DNA from: Methyloversatilis sp.
GTDB lineage: Bacteria; Pseudomonadota; Gammaproteobacteria; Burkholderiales; Rhodocyclaceae
Length of the DNA stretch: 64,000 nt
Direction: 5' to 3'
Assembly (NCBI RefSeq): GCF_030698125.1
Contig: NZ_JAUYNV010000004.1
Location: 1-64,000 of the forward strand
Shown: one piece after another, positions 20,829 through 32,291 of the stretch
Layout: each line of letters opens with the position of its first letter
How positions within the stretch are numbered: position 1 is the stretch's first letter
Program-made: the position numbers and the translations under genes
Notes under the pieces: generated by a model
Told to the model about the DNA's origin: nothing
The model's database searches: none
Seen by the model: the letters and a program-made list of their open reading frames with translations, nothing else

Positions 20829-22273
20829 ATGGATTTCAAACCGCTCCTTCTGTGGTCCGACATCCTGCTGTGGGCGATGGTCGCCGGCTGCATCGCGCTC
20901 GCCGTCTACTGTCGTCGGCAGGATTACCTGCGCCGCGCCTGGCGGCGGGTGGGCGAGTCGGGCGTGGCGATGGCGTCGGCGACGATACTGGCGGCCTTCG
21001 TCAGTGTCGGCCTGCTCGATTCTCTGCACTACCAGCCACGGCTGCCGGCGCAGGAAGGCAGCAGCGAAGTGCAGTACGCGCCCGAGGTGCTGTCGGTGCT
21101 CGACGCGCTGGTGGCCGACCTGCGGCTGAACAAGGAAAAGACCTACTCCGCGCCGCTCGCCACGCACGCCTTCGCGAAGGAAACGATGGAGCGCGACGGC
21201 CTGCAGACGCGCGACTACCCGCGGCTGAAGTGGGGCGGTGCGCATCTGGACGACGTGGCAGGGCGCGACAGTGATCTCGCGCGTCGCGCCGCAAGCGGCG
21301 CTTTCTACGGACTGCTGCTGTGGGCGGCGGTGGTCGGCGTGGCAGTCGGCTGGATGGCGCTCGCGCGCGGCGCCCCCTACGGCGCCACCTGTCGCACCGT
21401 GTGGCGGCCGGGCACCGCGGCAACCCGGCCCATCGCCTGGCGCGCGGTGTTCGCGACGCTGGCCGTGCTGAGCGTGATCGGCGGCATCACCGCGGCGTGG
21501 TCGGCTGGCTATCACGTGTTCGGCACCGACAAGGTGGGGCAGGACGTGCTCTATCTGTCGCTCAAGTCGGTGCGCACTGCGCTGCTGATCGGCACGCTCA
21601 CCACGCTGGTGACGCTGCCGCTTGCGGTCGCACTCGGCCTGATCGCCGGGTTCCGCGGCGGCTGGTGGGACGACGCGATCCAGTACCTCTACACCGTGCT
21701 GAATTCCATTCCCGGCGTGCTGCTGATCGCCGCCATGGTGCTGATGATGCAGGTCGTCATCGATACCCACCCCGAATGGTTCGAAACCGCCGCCGAACGC
21801 GCCGATGCCCGGCTGCTGGCGCTGTGCTTCATCCTCGGCCTCACTTCATGGACCGGCCTGTGCCGCTTGCTGCGGGCCGAGACGCTGAAGCTGCGCGAAC
21901 TCGATTACGTGCAGGCGGCACGCGCCTTCGGCGTCGGCGACGCGCGCATCATGGCGCGCCACATCCTGCCGAACCTGATGCACATCGTGCTGATCGCGCT
22001 GGTGATGGATTTCTCCGGCCTGGTGCTGTCCGAAGCCGTGCTGTCCTATATCGGCATCGGCGTTGACAGTTCGATGAACAGCTTCGGCACCATGATCAAT
22101 GCCGCACGCCTCGAATTGTCGCGCGAGCCAGTCGTGTGGTGGTCGCTGGCGGCGGCCTTCGTGCTGATGCTGGCGCTGGTGCTGGCGGCCAACCTGTTCG
22201 CCGACGCGGTGCGCGACGCCTTCGATCCGCGCTTCCAGTGGCGCGCGCGGCGCATCGTGAAGAACGTGACAGC

Positions 22274-22277
<4 letters not shown>
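20829..22277 (+). CDS. ABC transporter permease, DppC-like with long N-terminal part
   Basis: 482 aa, about 180 longer than ordinary DppC proteins. The C-terminal half is a normal permease domain: FGTDKVGQDVLYLSLKSVRT, the EAA loop ELDYVQAARAFGVGDARIMA, and the end NLFADAVRDAFDPRFQW. The N-terminal extra part has two or three more membrane segments and a soluble stretch (about residues 70-150). This layout resembles the longer YejE-type permeases. Its last 4 nt overlap the ATPase gene (ATGA). Confidence 0.9.
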
Positions 22278-24298
<2,021 letters not shown>

Positions 24299-24315
24299 AC
24301 CTGATCAACGCGCGC

Positions 24316-24380
24316 ATCGCGGACAGGGTCCGCTCCTGCGAAGGACATCGATCTCCTGCAGGAGCGGACCCGTCCGCGAT
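24316..24380. repeat. inverted pair of REP-like units between convergent genes
   Basis: ATCGCGGACAGGGTCCGCTC (from 24316) and its inverted counterpart beginning AGGAGCGGACC and ending GTCCGCGAT (24360-24380) can fold into one long stem with a loop of about 22 nt. They match the first half of the arrays at 1-480 and 6385-7130. The pair lies between the converging ABC ATPase and lytic transglycosylase genes, where it can act as a bidirectional terminator. Confidence 0.8.
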
Positions 24381-24407
24381 CACGGCATCAGACTGCTGGC
24401 GTCTCGC

Positions 24408-25895
24408 CTATTTCCGCGCCGGGATCACGGTCGTCTTCCGTGCCGGTGGCGCACTGACCTTTTTCTTCTGCACGCCCTGCTTCACGGCCTTGCTGCCGGA
24501 GGCCGGCGTGACCGGCACGTTCACCCAGCGACCGTTGCGCTTGACGCGCTTGTATTTCGGCTTGTCGACACCGAGGCGCGGCGCTTCTTCGGCGTTGCCG
24601 CCGTCCAGCGACAGGCTGCTGTTCTCGTCCGGCACCAGCAGCGTGCTGCCCGGGCCGATGCGCACGGTCGGCGACAGGCCGTTGAAACGGCGCAGCCGCC
24701 ATTCGCTGACGCCGAAGCGGCGGATCACCGTGGCCAGCGTTTCCTTCGGCCCCAGCGTGTAGGTGCGCCAGGGCGCGCCGGCGGTTGGTGCGGCGTCGGG
24801 ATTGCGGTTGTCCAGATTGGCCATGAAGGTATCGACCGCGTGCGCCGGCAGCACCAGCTGCGCGCCGCCCTTGCCGGTGCGGATGACCGGCCGCTTGTGC
24901 TGCGGGTTGAGCGCCTTGATTTCGGCGACCGGCACGTCGGCCAGCCGGGCGGCAGTGGCCAGATCCATCGACGGTGCTTCGGCCACCTGGGCGAAGTAGG
25001 GCTTGTTTTCGACCGATTCGAGTTCGATGCCGAACAGTTCGGGCTGCGCGACGATGTTCTTCAGCGCCTGCAGCTTGGGGACGTAGTGGCGTGTTTCGGC
25101 AGGCATGTTCAGCGAGGCGTAGTCGGTCGGCAGGCCGGCCGCCTGGTTGCGCAACACCGCGCGCCCGACCGCGCCTTCGCCCCAGTTGTAAGACGCCAGC
25201 GCCAGATGCCAGTCGCCGTGCATTTCGTAAATCTTCTGCAGGTATTCGAGCGCCGCCTGGGTCGACGCGACGATGTCGCGCCGGTCGTCGCGCTGTGCGT
25301 TTTGTTCGAGCCCGTACATCTTGCCGGTGGACGGGATGAACTGCCACAGACCGGACGCCTTGGCCACCGACAGCGCCTCCGGGTTGTACGCGCTCTCCAC
25401 CATCGGCAGCAGTGCCAGTTCGGTCGGCAGGCCGCGCTTTTCGATCTCTTCGACGATATGGAACATGTAGCGCCGGCCCCGCTCGGACATGCGCCGGAAG
25501 TAGTCGGGGCGGTTCAGATACCAGGCCTGGTGCTCGGCGACCAGCGGGTGGTCGAGGTCGGCCATGCCGAAGCCCTTGCGGATGCGTTCCCACAGATCGT
25601 CCGGCGGCAGGGTGAGGTCAACCGGCTTGATTTCGTCTTCCGGTGCCCGGACGATTTCGGTCGGTTCGGGGAAGGGGATCGGTTCGGCCTTGCCCGGTTT
25701 GATGCCCGGTGTGCGGCTGGTGTCACCCGGTTTTTTCGTCGCACGGCTGCGTTCCGGCGTGCTGACGGATGACCGGGCAACGGGCGCGTCGCTGGTATTC
25801 TCGCTGACCACACCGGTGGCCGCGCAGCCGGCGAGCAGCAGGCCCGACAGCAGGATCGCGGCGCGGCGCAGGAGGGAATCGATGAGAAGCGACAT
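24408..25895 (-). CDS. membrane-bound lytic murein transglycosylase, MltD-like
   Basis: 495-aa lipoprotein (lipobox LLAGC, Cys24) that would cleave peptidoglycan glycan strands from the periplasmic face. The SLT domain spans about residues 140-290, with catalytic Glu167 in MVESAYNPEALS, then GLWQFIPSTGKMYGL and LALASYNWGEGAV. A LysM-like region follows around residues 370-415 (TYTLGPKETLATVIRRFGVS), and a basic Lys/Ala-rich tail ends in VIPARK. MltD of E. coli has the same order of domains. Residues 30-90 are a Pro/charged linker. Monocistronic. Confidence 0.92.
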   Translation of the reverse strand: MSLLIDSLLRRAAILLSGLLLAGCAATGVVSENTSDAPVARSSVSTPERSRATKKPGDTSRTPGIKPGKAEPIPFPEPTEIVRAPEDEIKPVDLTLPPDDLWERIRKGFGMADLDHPLVAEHQAWYLNRPDYFRRMSERGRRYMFHIVEEIEKRGLPTELALLPMVESAYNPEALSVAKASGLWQFIPSTGKMYGLEQNAQRDDRRDIVASTQAALEYLQKIYEMHGDWHLALASYNWGEGAVGRAVLRNQAAGLPTDYASLNMPAETRHYVPKLQALKNIVAQPELFGIELESVENKPYFAQVAEAPSMDLATAARLADVPVAEIKALNPQHKRPVIRTGKGGAQLVLPAHAVDTFMANLDNRNPDAAPTAGAPWRTYTLGPKETLATVIRRFGVSEWRLRRFNGLSPTVRIGPGSTLLVPDENSSLSLDGGNAEEAPRLGVDKPKYKRVKRNGRWVNVPVTPASGSKAVKQGVQKKKVSAPPARKTTVIPARK

Positions 25896-26092
25896 TGCTG
25901 CGAAAGAGCCAAACCCCGAATGCTAGCCACCCGGAGCATGCAGCGTCAAACCTGATTGCGGACGCTGCCGGCGTTGAAGAACCGATGAAGAGACCGGAAA
26001 GGGACCGCGCGGGCAGCGCTTAGTTTCGTTTCGTCAGACACCCGCACGCGCGATGCGCACGTGGCTTATCATGCGCAAAAAAGGGTATGTCC

Positions 26093-27049
26093 ATGAAAGC
26101 GCTGATCATTGAAGATTCCCAGACGGGGCTTGCCGTCATCAGTCAGCATCTCGAACGGATGGGCATACTGCCCATTGCCGCCACCGACGGCGAAGCCGGT
26201 ATTGCCGCTTTTCGCGAGCACAACCCGGACATCGTGCTGCTCGACGTCGTGCTGCCGGGCATCGACGGCTACGAGGTCGCGCGACGCATCCGCGCCATCG
26301 AGCAGTCGGGCGAATGGACACCCATCCTCTTTCTGACCGCTCGTACCGCCGACACCGATCTGGTGCAGGGCATCACTGCGGGCGGAGACGACTACCTGTT
26401 CAAGCCGGTCAGCGAAGTCGTCCTTGCGGCCAAGGTGCGCGCCATGCAGCGCATCCTGCAGATGCGCTATTCGCTGGTGGTGCTGACACGCAAGCTCGAC
26501 GCCGCCAATCAGGAACTGACCCGGCTGAGTTCGCTCGACGGGCTGACCGGGTTGGCCAACCGCCGCCAGCTCGACGAAACCATCATGCGTGAATGGCGGC
26601 GCGCGGCGCGCTACAAGCGGCCGATCGCACTGGCGCTGGTCGATGTGGACAATTTCAAGCAGTACAACGACACCTACGGTCACCTCGCCGGTGACGAGTG
26701 CCTGAAGAACGTCGCGAATGCATTGCTCGCGGTGTCGCGCCGACCGAGTGATCTGGTTGCGCGCTATGGCGGCGAGGAATTTGCGCTGGTGCTGCCGGAG
26801 ACCGATCTGGGCGGTGCTCGCCGCGTTGGCGAGGGGCTGTGCGACGCGATCCGCGCGCTCGGCATCGAACATCGTGCCGTGCCGGGCGGCAAGTTGACCA
26901 TCAGTGTCGGCGTTGCCAGCACGACACCCGGGCAGGAAAGCGGCGGCCCGCGAAGCCTGCTTGCAGAAGCAGACTTCGCGCTCTATTCCGCCAAGTCCGG
27001 TGGTCGTGACCGCGTCGGCTTCAAGGTGCCGGAAGTCGCGTTGGAGTGA
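26093..27049 (+). CDS. response regulator with GGDEF domain (diguanylate cyclase)
   Basis: 318-aa two-domain protein that would make cyclic di-GMP when phosphorylated. The receiver domain (residues 1-118) has phospho-acceptor Asp51 in VLLDVVLPG, Thr82 and Lys104 (LFKPVSE). The GGDEF domain starts near residue 140, with active-site GGEEF at 225-229. An RxxD inhibitory site (RPSD, 216-219) stands five residues before it, so product inhibition is likely. The ATG at 26093 has AAGGG 7 nt upstream; the ATG at 26087 has almost no spacing. No histidine kinase is adjacent. Confidence 0.93.
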   Translation: MKALIIEDSQTGLAVISQHLERMGILPIAATDGEAGIAAFREHNPDIVLLDVVLPGIDGYEVARRIRAIEQSGEWTPILFLTARTADTDLVQGITAGGDDYLFKPVSEVVLAAKVRAMQRILQMRYSLVVLTRKLDAANQELTRLSSLDGLTGLANRRQLDETIMREWRRAARYKRPIALALVDVDNFKQYNDTYGHLAGDECLKNVANALLAVSRRPSDLVARYGGEEFALVLPETDLGGARRVGEGLCDAIRALGIEHRAVPGGKLTISVGVASTTPGQESGGPRSLLAEADFALYSAKSGGRDRVGFKVPEVALE

Positions 27050-27243
27050 TCGGGTACGTTGTGCCCGTCTCGGGACACCGCACCATCCATATTGCAGGTC
27101 AAGCTGAACCGTCGCCGACGCACGGGCAACGTCATCCTCAGGGGCACCATGACATATTTCTCGGCGGGTGTTGCGGGCGAGGTGGTTGCGGTTCGCAGCG
27201 GCTGCTACGGTTCAAAGGGTGACTTCATCATGGAGTGGTAATC

Positions 27244-29193
27244 ATGGACGCCTGCTTTTCGAACCGAGCCGTTCGGTCACAGCGCCGTCAGCACACTCCG
27301 CGGTCAGGACGTTCTGCAGCCTTGACCCTGCTTGTGTGCGGCGCTGCGGCGTGGGCGTCGGCGACGGCGCAGACGACCGTGCCCAGTGGTCAGCAGGTCG
27401 ATAAGTTCGGGGCGGTCGATCTGGGCGTGCTGTCGATGGAGGGCGGCACGATCATTTTTCGGGACGGCTTTTTCGGACCCTCAACCGCAACAAACGCTGT
27501 GCTCGCCAATGGCTGGATTGCCGCTGCGGGTTACTCGGCCCGGGTCGAATTTCGAGGAGACACCGCCGTCCCGGGCGCAAGCTATGGCGTCTCGTTTCCG
27601 ACCGACGGCATGTACATCGCGGCCAGCGATGCCGAGGACCTGTTTCCGCTCGATGCGATCAACAAGGGTCAGTTTTTCCAGACGGGCAACGGCCAACTGA
27701 CGCTGGGTGGCGGTGCGCGTTTCGTCAATGATGTTTTTTCGACTTACTGGATCCAGAACGATCTGGGCATGGTTCGAACTTCCGATCTTGCGCGGTCGTC
27801 TTTCGTGAACCGGAGCGGGTCGGTGATCAAGGCGTCCGGTACCGGAACGAGCGTATTCGCGCTGCCGGTGCAGCACGATGGCGGCAAGTTCGAGACATGG
27901 TCGGGCACGCTTCACCTGGCCGCCGGTGGATACCACGACACCGCCACCTTCTACGCCGACGGGCTTGGCGGCAACCCGAGCACGTACGGTATTTCCTTCG
28001 CGGGCTCCCATGTGTTTACCGGTATCACCACGACGGAGACCGGTGGTCTGCTGCTGAACCAGCGCAGCCGCATCGCTCTGGTGCGAGGCGGGAACTTTGA
28101 TGTCGCGGAGTGGCGGCAGCACGCAGTTTTTCTCGTCGACGGGTTTCAGAGCCGCATCGAGATCGGGCCCGACGCGACGCTGCACAACACCGGAACATTG
28201 GTGACGGCGGGCGGTGGTGCGTTGGTGGCGATGGGGGCAGGATCGTCGCCACTCGCCAGTCCAGGCCGTGGCCAACTGATCAACGAAGGCTTTTTTACGG
28301 GCGTGCTGCTGGGCAGCCGCGAGTCCGGCCCCTGTTCGAACGATCGATTCGGCGACACCTGCGTGATCAACGTCCGCAACGCGCGGGGGGGCGAAATGAC
28401 CTTTCTTCCGGTGCCGGAAGACGATCCGCTTTTTCCTGATAACGCCTCCGATTACAACGCGGTCGGCGTCTTCGAGAACGCCGGTCGCGTGCGCGTCCCC
28501 GGAATTGTCGAACCTCTCAACGGCATCGCGACGGTGGTGGATGCGGACGCCTTCATCCAGGATCGGCAGGGCGTCGCCACGCTGTTCAACACGCCCGAAC
28601 TGGTGATCGATCCGGATGGTGAGCTGCGCGTCGGCAGCTTCAGCCAGCTCGAAGGTGACACGGTGGTCAATGGGCGGCTGACTGGCGATCAGATCGAGTT
28701 CCTGGGCGGCACGCTCAGCGGCACCGGGAGGATAGGCTACGGCTCCGGCGGCTTCAACAGCGCCATTGCAACGGGTGCCGTTACCGTCGGGCCGGGCAAC
28801 TCGCCCGGCATCCTCACCATCGACGGCAACCTCGATGCGAACGGCACGATCTTCGACATCGAAATCGGCGGTCGCCTCGCGGGCATCGAATATGACCAGC
28901 TGGTCGTACTGGGTCAGGCGAATCTCGTAGACAGCGTTGTGAACCTGCGCTTCATCGATGGCTTCGTTCCCGATCAGGGCGACGTGTTCGAATGGCTGGT
29001 CGCTGATCCGCCGTTCTCCGGTCCGGCGCCGCTGACGGTCCATGTCTTCAGCGACCTGGCCGTGATCGAAGGCGAAACCGACGGTCGCAGGTTCTATGTC
29101 AATGCCGTCACTGCGGTGCCGCTGCCGCCTGCCGCCTGGCTTTATGGAGCCGGGCTTCTGATGGTCGGTTGCCTGGCCCGGCGCAGACGATGA
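27244..29193 (+). CDS. VPLPA-CTERM sorted surface protein with autotransporter-like repeats
   Basis: 649-aa secreted protein. A signal peptide near residues 25-45 ends in ASATAQ. The body is rich in Gly, Thr, Asn and short beta-repeats. The region around residues 490-560 (GTLSGTGRIGYGSGGF, VGPGNSPGILTIDGNLD, IEYDQLVVLGQANL) resembles the stalk repeats of autotransporters. It has no beta-barrel; instead it ends with a PEP-CTERM-class signal: VPLPPAAWLYGAG, a hydrophobic segment and CLARRRR. Such tails are processed by exosortases. GGAG lies 8 nt before the ATG at 27244; a GTG three codons earlier is an alternative. No exosortase gene is in the window. Confidence 0.85.
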   Translation: MDACFSNRAVRSQRRQHTPRSGRSAALTLLVCGAAAWASATAQTTVPSGQQVDKFGAVDLGVLSMEGGTIIFRDGFFGPSTATNAVLANGWIAAAGYSARVEFRGDTAVPGASYGVSFPTDGMYIAASDAEDLFPLDAINKGQFFQTGNGQLTLGGGARFVNDVFSTYWIQNDLGMVRTSDLARSSFVNRSGSVIKASGTGTSVFALPVQHDGGKFETWSGTLHLAAGGYHDTATFYADGLGGNPSTYGISFAGSHVFTGITTTETGGLLLNQRSRIALVRGGNFDVAEWRQHAVFLVDGFQSRIEIGPDATLHNTGTLVTAGGGALVAMGAGSSPLASPGRGQLINEGFFTGVLLGSRESGPCSNDRFGDTCVINVRNARGGEMTFLPVPEDDPLFPDNASDYNAVGVFENAGRVRVPGIVEPLNGIATVVDADAFIQDRQGVATLFNTPELVIDPDGELRVGSFSQLEGDTVVNGRLTGDQIEFLGGTLSGTGRIGYGSGGFNSAIATGAVTVGPGNSPGILTIDGNLDANGTIFDIEIGGRLAGIEYDQLVVLGQANLVDSVVNLRFIDGFVPDQGDVFEWLVADPPFSGPAPLTVHVFSDLAVIEGETDGRRFYVNAVTAVPLPPAAWLYGAGLLMVGCLARRRR

Positions 29194-29335
29194 TCTCCGC
29201 CTGAGGCTGACCTGATCCAGCGAGGCAAGCGGTTTTCGCGTCGAGGACAGTGACCTGCCTGGCGACCCTTAGGTCTGGCCAGGACACAGTTCGATCGGCC
29301 AGACTCCGGACCAGGTTTGGCCGCTCCGCACCCCG

Positions 29336-30097
29336 CTAGAGCCCGTTCTTCCACTCCCGCAGGACCGCGAACACCTCGACCGGGCTTTTCAGTTCGCGGC
29401 CGGCGTGCGCTTCGGCCGCGCGAATGACCGCTGCCTCGCGCACGCGCAGGAAGGGGTTGGTGGCCAGTTCTTCGGCCAGTGCGAACGGCACGCTGGGCTG
29501 GCCGGCGGCCCGGAGCTTCGCAACGCGGCGGGCGCGGGCGATCAGCGCCTGGTTGTCCGGTTCGACCGCCAGTGCGAAGCGCAGATTGGATTCGGTGTAT
29601 TCGTGCGCACAGTAGATCTGCGTGTGCAGCGGCAACGAGGCGATGCGCGACAGCGAATGCCACATCTGCTCGGCGGTGCCTTCGAACAGTCGGCCGCATC
29701 CGGCGGCGAACAGCGTGTCGCCGCAGAAAAGTGCATCGCCGCCATACCACGCGATGTGGCTGCGCGTGTGGCCGGGCACTTCGAGCACGCTGAGGGCGAC
29801 GCCCAGCCAGGGCAGGTCGATGCGCCGGCCCTCCGCCACCGGATCGGTCACTTCGGCAATGCGCTCGTCCGCGGGCCCGTAGACGCGTGCGCCGGTGCGA
29901 CGCACCAGTTCGGCGACGCCGCCGATGTGGTCGCTGTGGTGGTGGGTGATCAGGATGGTGTCGAGCGTCAGGTGGTGCCGGTCGAGTGCGGCGAGCACCG
30001 GTGTGGCGTCACCCGGGTCGACCGCCAGCGCGCGTGTTCCGTTTGCGACCAGCCAAAGATAATTGTCGCCAAACGCGGGTATCGGATATATCTTCAT
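29336..30097 (-). CDS. gloB: hydroxyacylglutathione hydrolase (glyoxalase II)
   Basis: 253-aa metallo-beta-lactamase-fold enzyme that hydrolyses S-lactoylglutathione to lactate and glutathione, the second step of methylglyoxal detoxification. Metal-binding motif THHHSDH (residues 51-57), further ligand His in VPGHTRSHI, Asp in FCGDTLF and His in CAHEYT. The C terminus carries the GloB-specific helical domain (RALAEE-like LAEELATNPFLR). Start MKIYPIPAFGDNY at 30097 is typical. Divergent from the methyltransferase-rnhA-dnaQ run, a conserved gamma/betaproteobacterial neighbourhood. Confidence 0.96.
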   Translation of the reverse strand: MKIYPIPAFGDNYLWLVANGTRALAVDPGDATPVLAALDRHHLTLDTILITHHHSDHIGGVAELVRRTGARVYGPADERIAEVTDPVAEGRRIDLPWLGVALSVLEVPGHTRSHIAWYGGDALFCGDTLFAAGCGRLFEGTAEQMWHSLSRIASLPLHTQIYCAHEYTESNLRFALAVEPDNQALIARARRVAKLRAAGQPSVPFALAEELATNPFLRVREAAVIRAAEAHAGRELKSPVEVFAVLREWKNGL

Positions 30098-30174
30098 CCG
30101 CCCGATTCTGGCGTGACGTTGGCGCAATGACAATGCGTCGCCTGCACGCGCGACGATTCACCGCCCCGAAAAAC

Positions 30175-30921
30175 ATGTCGATTCCCGGTTTGCACGAATG
30201 GCTGGATACCCCGCAGGGACAGTACGTCCAGCGCTGGGAGCACGCGCAGGTCGACCTGCTGTTGGCGGATGTATTCGGTTACAACGCGGTACAGATCGGC
30301 CTGCTGCAGCACGACTATCTGCGCGCCAACCGGATGCCGTTCAAGCTGTACAGCGACGATGCGCACTCCGGCACGAAGCCGGCGCTGGTGTGCGATCCGG
30401 TGCATCTGCCGTTTCCCGCCACCAGCGTCGATCTGGTAGTGCTGCCGCATGTGCTCGAATTTGCTGCCGACCCGCACGCCGTGCTGCGTGAGGTCGAGCG
30501 CGTGCTGGTACCGGAGGGACAGGTGCTGGTGACCGGCTTCAACCCGTTCAGCCTGTGGGGCGCACGGCGGCGCCTGCAGGAACGCGAGCCCTTTCCGTGG
30601 AATGGTGACTGGCTGTCGGTGCCGCGCCTGCGCGACTGGTTCAAGCTGCTCAGCCTGGACACGCAGGCGGGCTGTTTCGGTTGCTATCGCCCGCCGGTAC
30701 GCAGCGAAAAATGGCTGGCACGCTGGAGCTTCATCGAATCCGCCGGGGACCGCTGGTGGCCGTTTCTGGGAGGCGCCTACGTACTGCAGGGCGTCAAGCG
30801 GGTGCATGGCATGCGCCTCATCACGCCGCAATGGAGCGACCGCCGCGCCGCCGCGCGAGCCGTGGCCAGCGTCGGCAGCGCCAATCGCAATACCGTGCCG
30901 GACCGCAAGTTCGGCACCTGA
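30175..30921 (+). CDS. class I methyltransferase, YafS-like
   Basis: 248 aa. It keeps the second half of a SAM methyltransferase fold well ([21 protein letters not shown], then [20 protein letters not shown]), but the usual GxGxG motif I is degenerate ([15 protein letters not shown]). This matches YafS and relatives, which lie between gloB and rnhA in many proteobacteria. Start ATG 30175 ([10 protein letters not shown]) fits the family; an ATG at 30127 would add 16 residues and nearly overlap the gloB promoter. Activity unproven. Followed after 14 bp by rnhA. Confidence 0.82.
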   Translation: MSIPGLHEWLDTPQGQYVQRWEHAQVDLLLADVFGYNAVQIGLLQHDYLRANRMPFKLYSDDAHSGTKPALVCDPVHLPFPATSVDLVVLPHVLEFAADPHAVLREVERVLVPEGQVLVTGFNPFSLWGARRRLQEREPFPWNGDWLSVPRLRDWFKLLSLDTQAGCFGCYRPPVRSEKWLARWSFIESAGDRWWPFLGGAYVLQGVKRVHGMRLITPQWSDRRAAARAVASVGSANRNTVPDRKFGT

Positions 30922-30935
30922 ACCTGGAGCAAGCC

Positions 30936-31373
30936 TTGGACGACGTGATCATCTACACCGACGGTGCCTGCAGCGGCAACCCCGGCCCGGGCGGCTGGGG
31001 CGCGCTGCTCAAGTGCGGCGCCGTAGAGCGCGAACTGTCGGGCGGCGAGCGCGCGACCACGAACAACCGCATGGAACTGATGGCGGTGATCGAGGCGCTC
31101 AACGCACTGAAGAAGCCGGTGCGCGCCGTGGTGTATACCGATTCGCAGTATGTGCAGAAGGGCATCAGCGAGTGGATACACGGCTGGAAGCGCAAGGGCT
31201 GGAAGACGGCGGGCGGCGATCCGGTCAAGAACGTCGACCTGTGGCAGGCGCTTGACGCGGCGGCACGGGTGCATGAAGTCGAGTGGAAGTGGGTCAAGGG
31301 CCACGCCGGTCACCCGGAAAACGAGCGCGCCGACCGGCTGGCGCGCGACGCGATTCCTTTGCGCGGCGCGTAA
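30936..31373 (+). CDS. rnhA: ribonuclease HI
   Basis: 145-aa RNase HI, which degrades RNA in RNA-DNA hybrids. Catalytic residues are visible in [16 protein letters not shown] (Asp), [10 protein letters not shown] (Glu), YTDSQYV (Asp), and [16 protein letters not shown] (His and Asp). A TTG start at 30936 is chosen because GGAG lies 7 nt upstream and it gives the normal length; a GTG 9 nt further on is the alternative. It is a canonical neighbour of dnaQ and distinct from the RNase-H-like gene near 8 kb. Confidence 0.95.
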   Translation: MDDVIIYTDGACSGNPGPGGWGALLKCGAVERELSGGERATTNNRMELMAVIEALNALKKPVRAVVYTDSQYVQKGISEWIHGWKRKGWKTAGGDPVKNVDLWQALDAAARVHEVEWKWVKGHAGHPENERADRLARDAIPLRGA

Positions 31374-31437
31374 GCGTGACGGCTGGCTGTAGAATGCGCG
31401 GCGCTGCAGTCCGACCTGTTTCCAGACTTCCCTTCCA

Positions 31438-32157
31438 ATGAAACGCCAGATCATCCTCGACACCGAAACGACCGGACTGGAATGGCAGAACGGCGACCGG
31501 CTGATCGAAATCGGCTGCGTCGAAATGGTGGGTCGCAAGCGAACCGGCAGGCAACTGCACCGCTTCGTCAATCCGGAGCGCGAGGTGCCGGAAGGGGCCG
31601 TCGCCATTCACGGCATCACGACCGACTTTCTCGCCGACAAGCCGAAATTCCGCGATGTGGCGGCGGAATTCGTCGATTTCGTGCGCGACGCCGAACTGGT
31701 CATCCACAATGCCGCATTCGACGTCGGTTTCATCGACAACGAACTGAACCTGATCGGGCTGCCGCTGCTGCGCACGATCACCAGCGGCCCGCCGATCGAC
31801 ACCGTGCGCATGGCGCGCGACATGTTCCCCGGCAAGCGCGCCAATCTCGATGCACTGTGCGAGCGCTTCGGCATCGACAATACGCATCGCGAATTCCACG
31901 GCGCACTGCGCGACGCCGAACTGCTGGTCGAGGTGTATCTGGCGATGACGCGTGGTCAGGAAAGCCTGATCATCGATCTCGAACCGGATGCCGCAACGGT
32001 GCGCAGTGCCGGGCCGACGCGCGTTTCCGGTGCATTGCGTCGCGTGCTGGCGAGTGACGCCGAGCGGGCCGAACATGAACGCGTGCTGGCCGAGATCGAC
32101 AAGGCCAGCGGCGGCGCCACGGTATGGCGCGCCATCGAGCCGGTCGCGCCGGCATGA
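31438..32157 (+). CDS. dnaQ: DNA polymerase III epsilon subunit (proofreading exonuclease)
   Basis: 239-aa 3'-5' exonuclease of the replicative polymerase. Exo I motif IILDTETTG (Asp8, Glu10), Exo II VIHNAAFDVGF, Exo III REFHGALRDAELL with catalytic His and Asp. After residue 185 the C-terminal segment is less conserved and would carry the part that contacts the alpha subunit. It follows rnhA with 64 bp between them, and its own promoter may lie in that gap. Confidence 0.96.
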   Translation: MKRQIILDTETTGLEWQNGDRLIEIGCVEMVGRKRTGRQLHRFVNPEREVPEGAVAIHGITTDFLADKPKFRDVAAEFVDFVRDAELVIHNAAFDVGFIDNELNLIGLPLLRTITSGPPIDTVRMARDMFPGKRANLDALCERFGIDNTHREFHGALRDAELLVEVYLAMTRGQESLIIDLEPDAATVRSAGPTRVSGALRRVLASDAERAEHERVLAEIDKASGGATVWRAIEPVAPA

Positions 32158-32162
32158 ACATC

Positions 32163-32190
32163 GGGTCTGCCGGTACGTGCCGCCAGACCC
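32163..32190 (+). terminator. hairpin after dnaQ
   Basis: Arms GGGTCTG (32163-32169) and CAGACCC (32184-32190), with an inner CGG/CCG extension across one mismatch, located 6 nt after the dnaQ stop. It lacks a T-run, so it could be a Rho-aided or stabilising hairpin. Confidence 0.5.
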
Positions 32191-32291
32191 TGCCGGGGCA
32201 GGTTTCTTGCTTCGGCCATTCCACATTTCCGGACGCTGCGCCAACCCGGCGCTGACGTCCGGCGATGCACAACCATGACAGGAGACCCCGA

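Noticed and set aside
19527-21770. 747-codon open frame opposite the two permeases
   Set aside because: His/Gln/Arg-rich shadow of membrane-protein codons; sense genes are complete.
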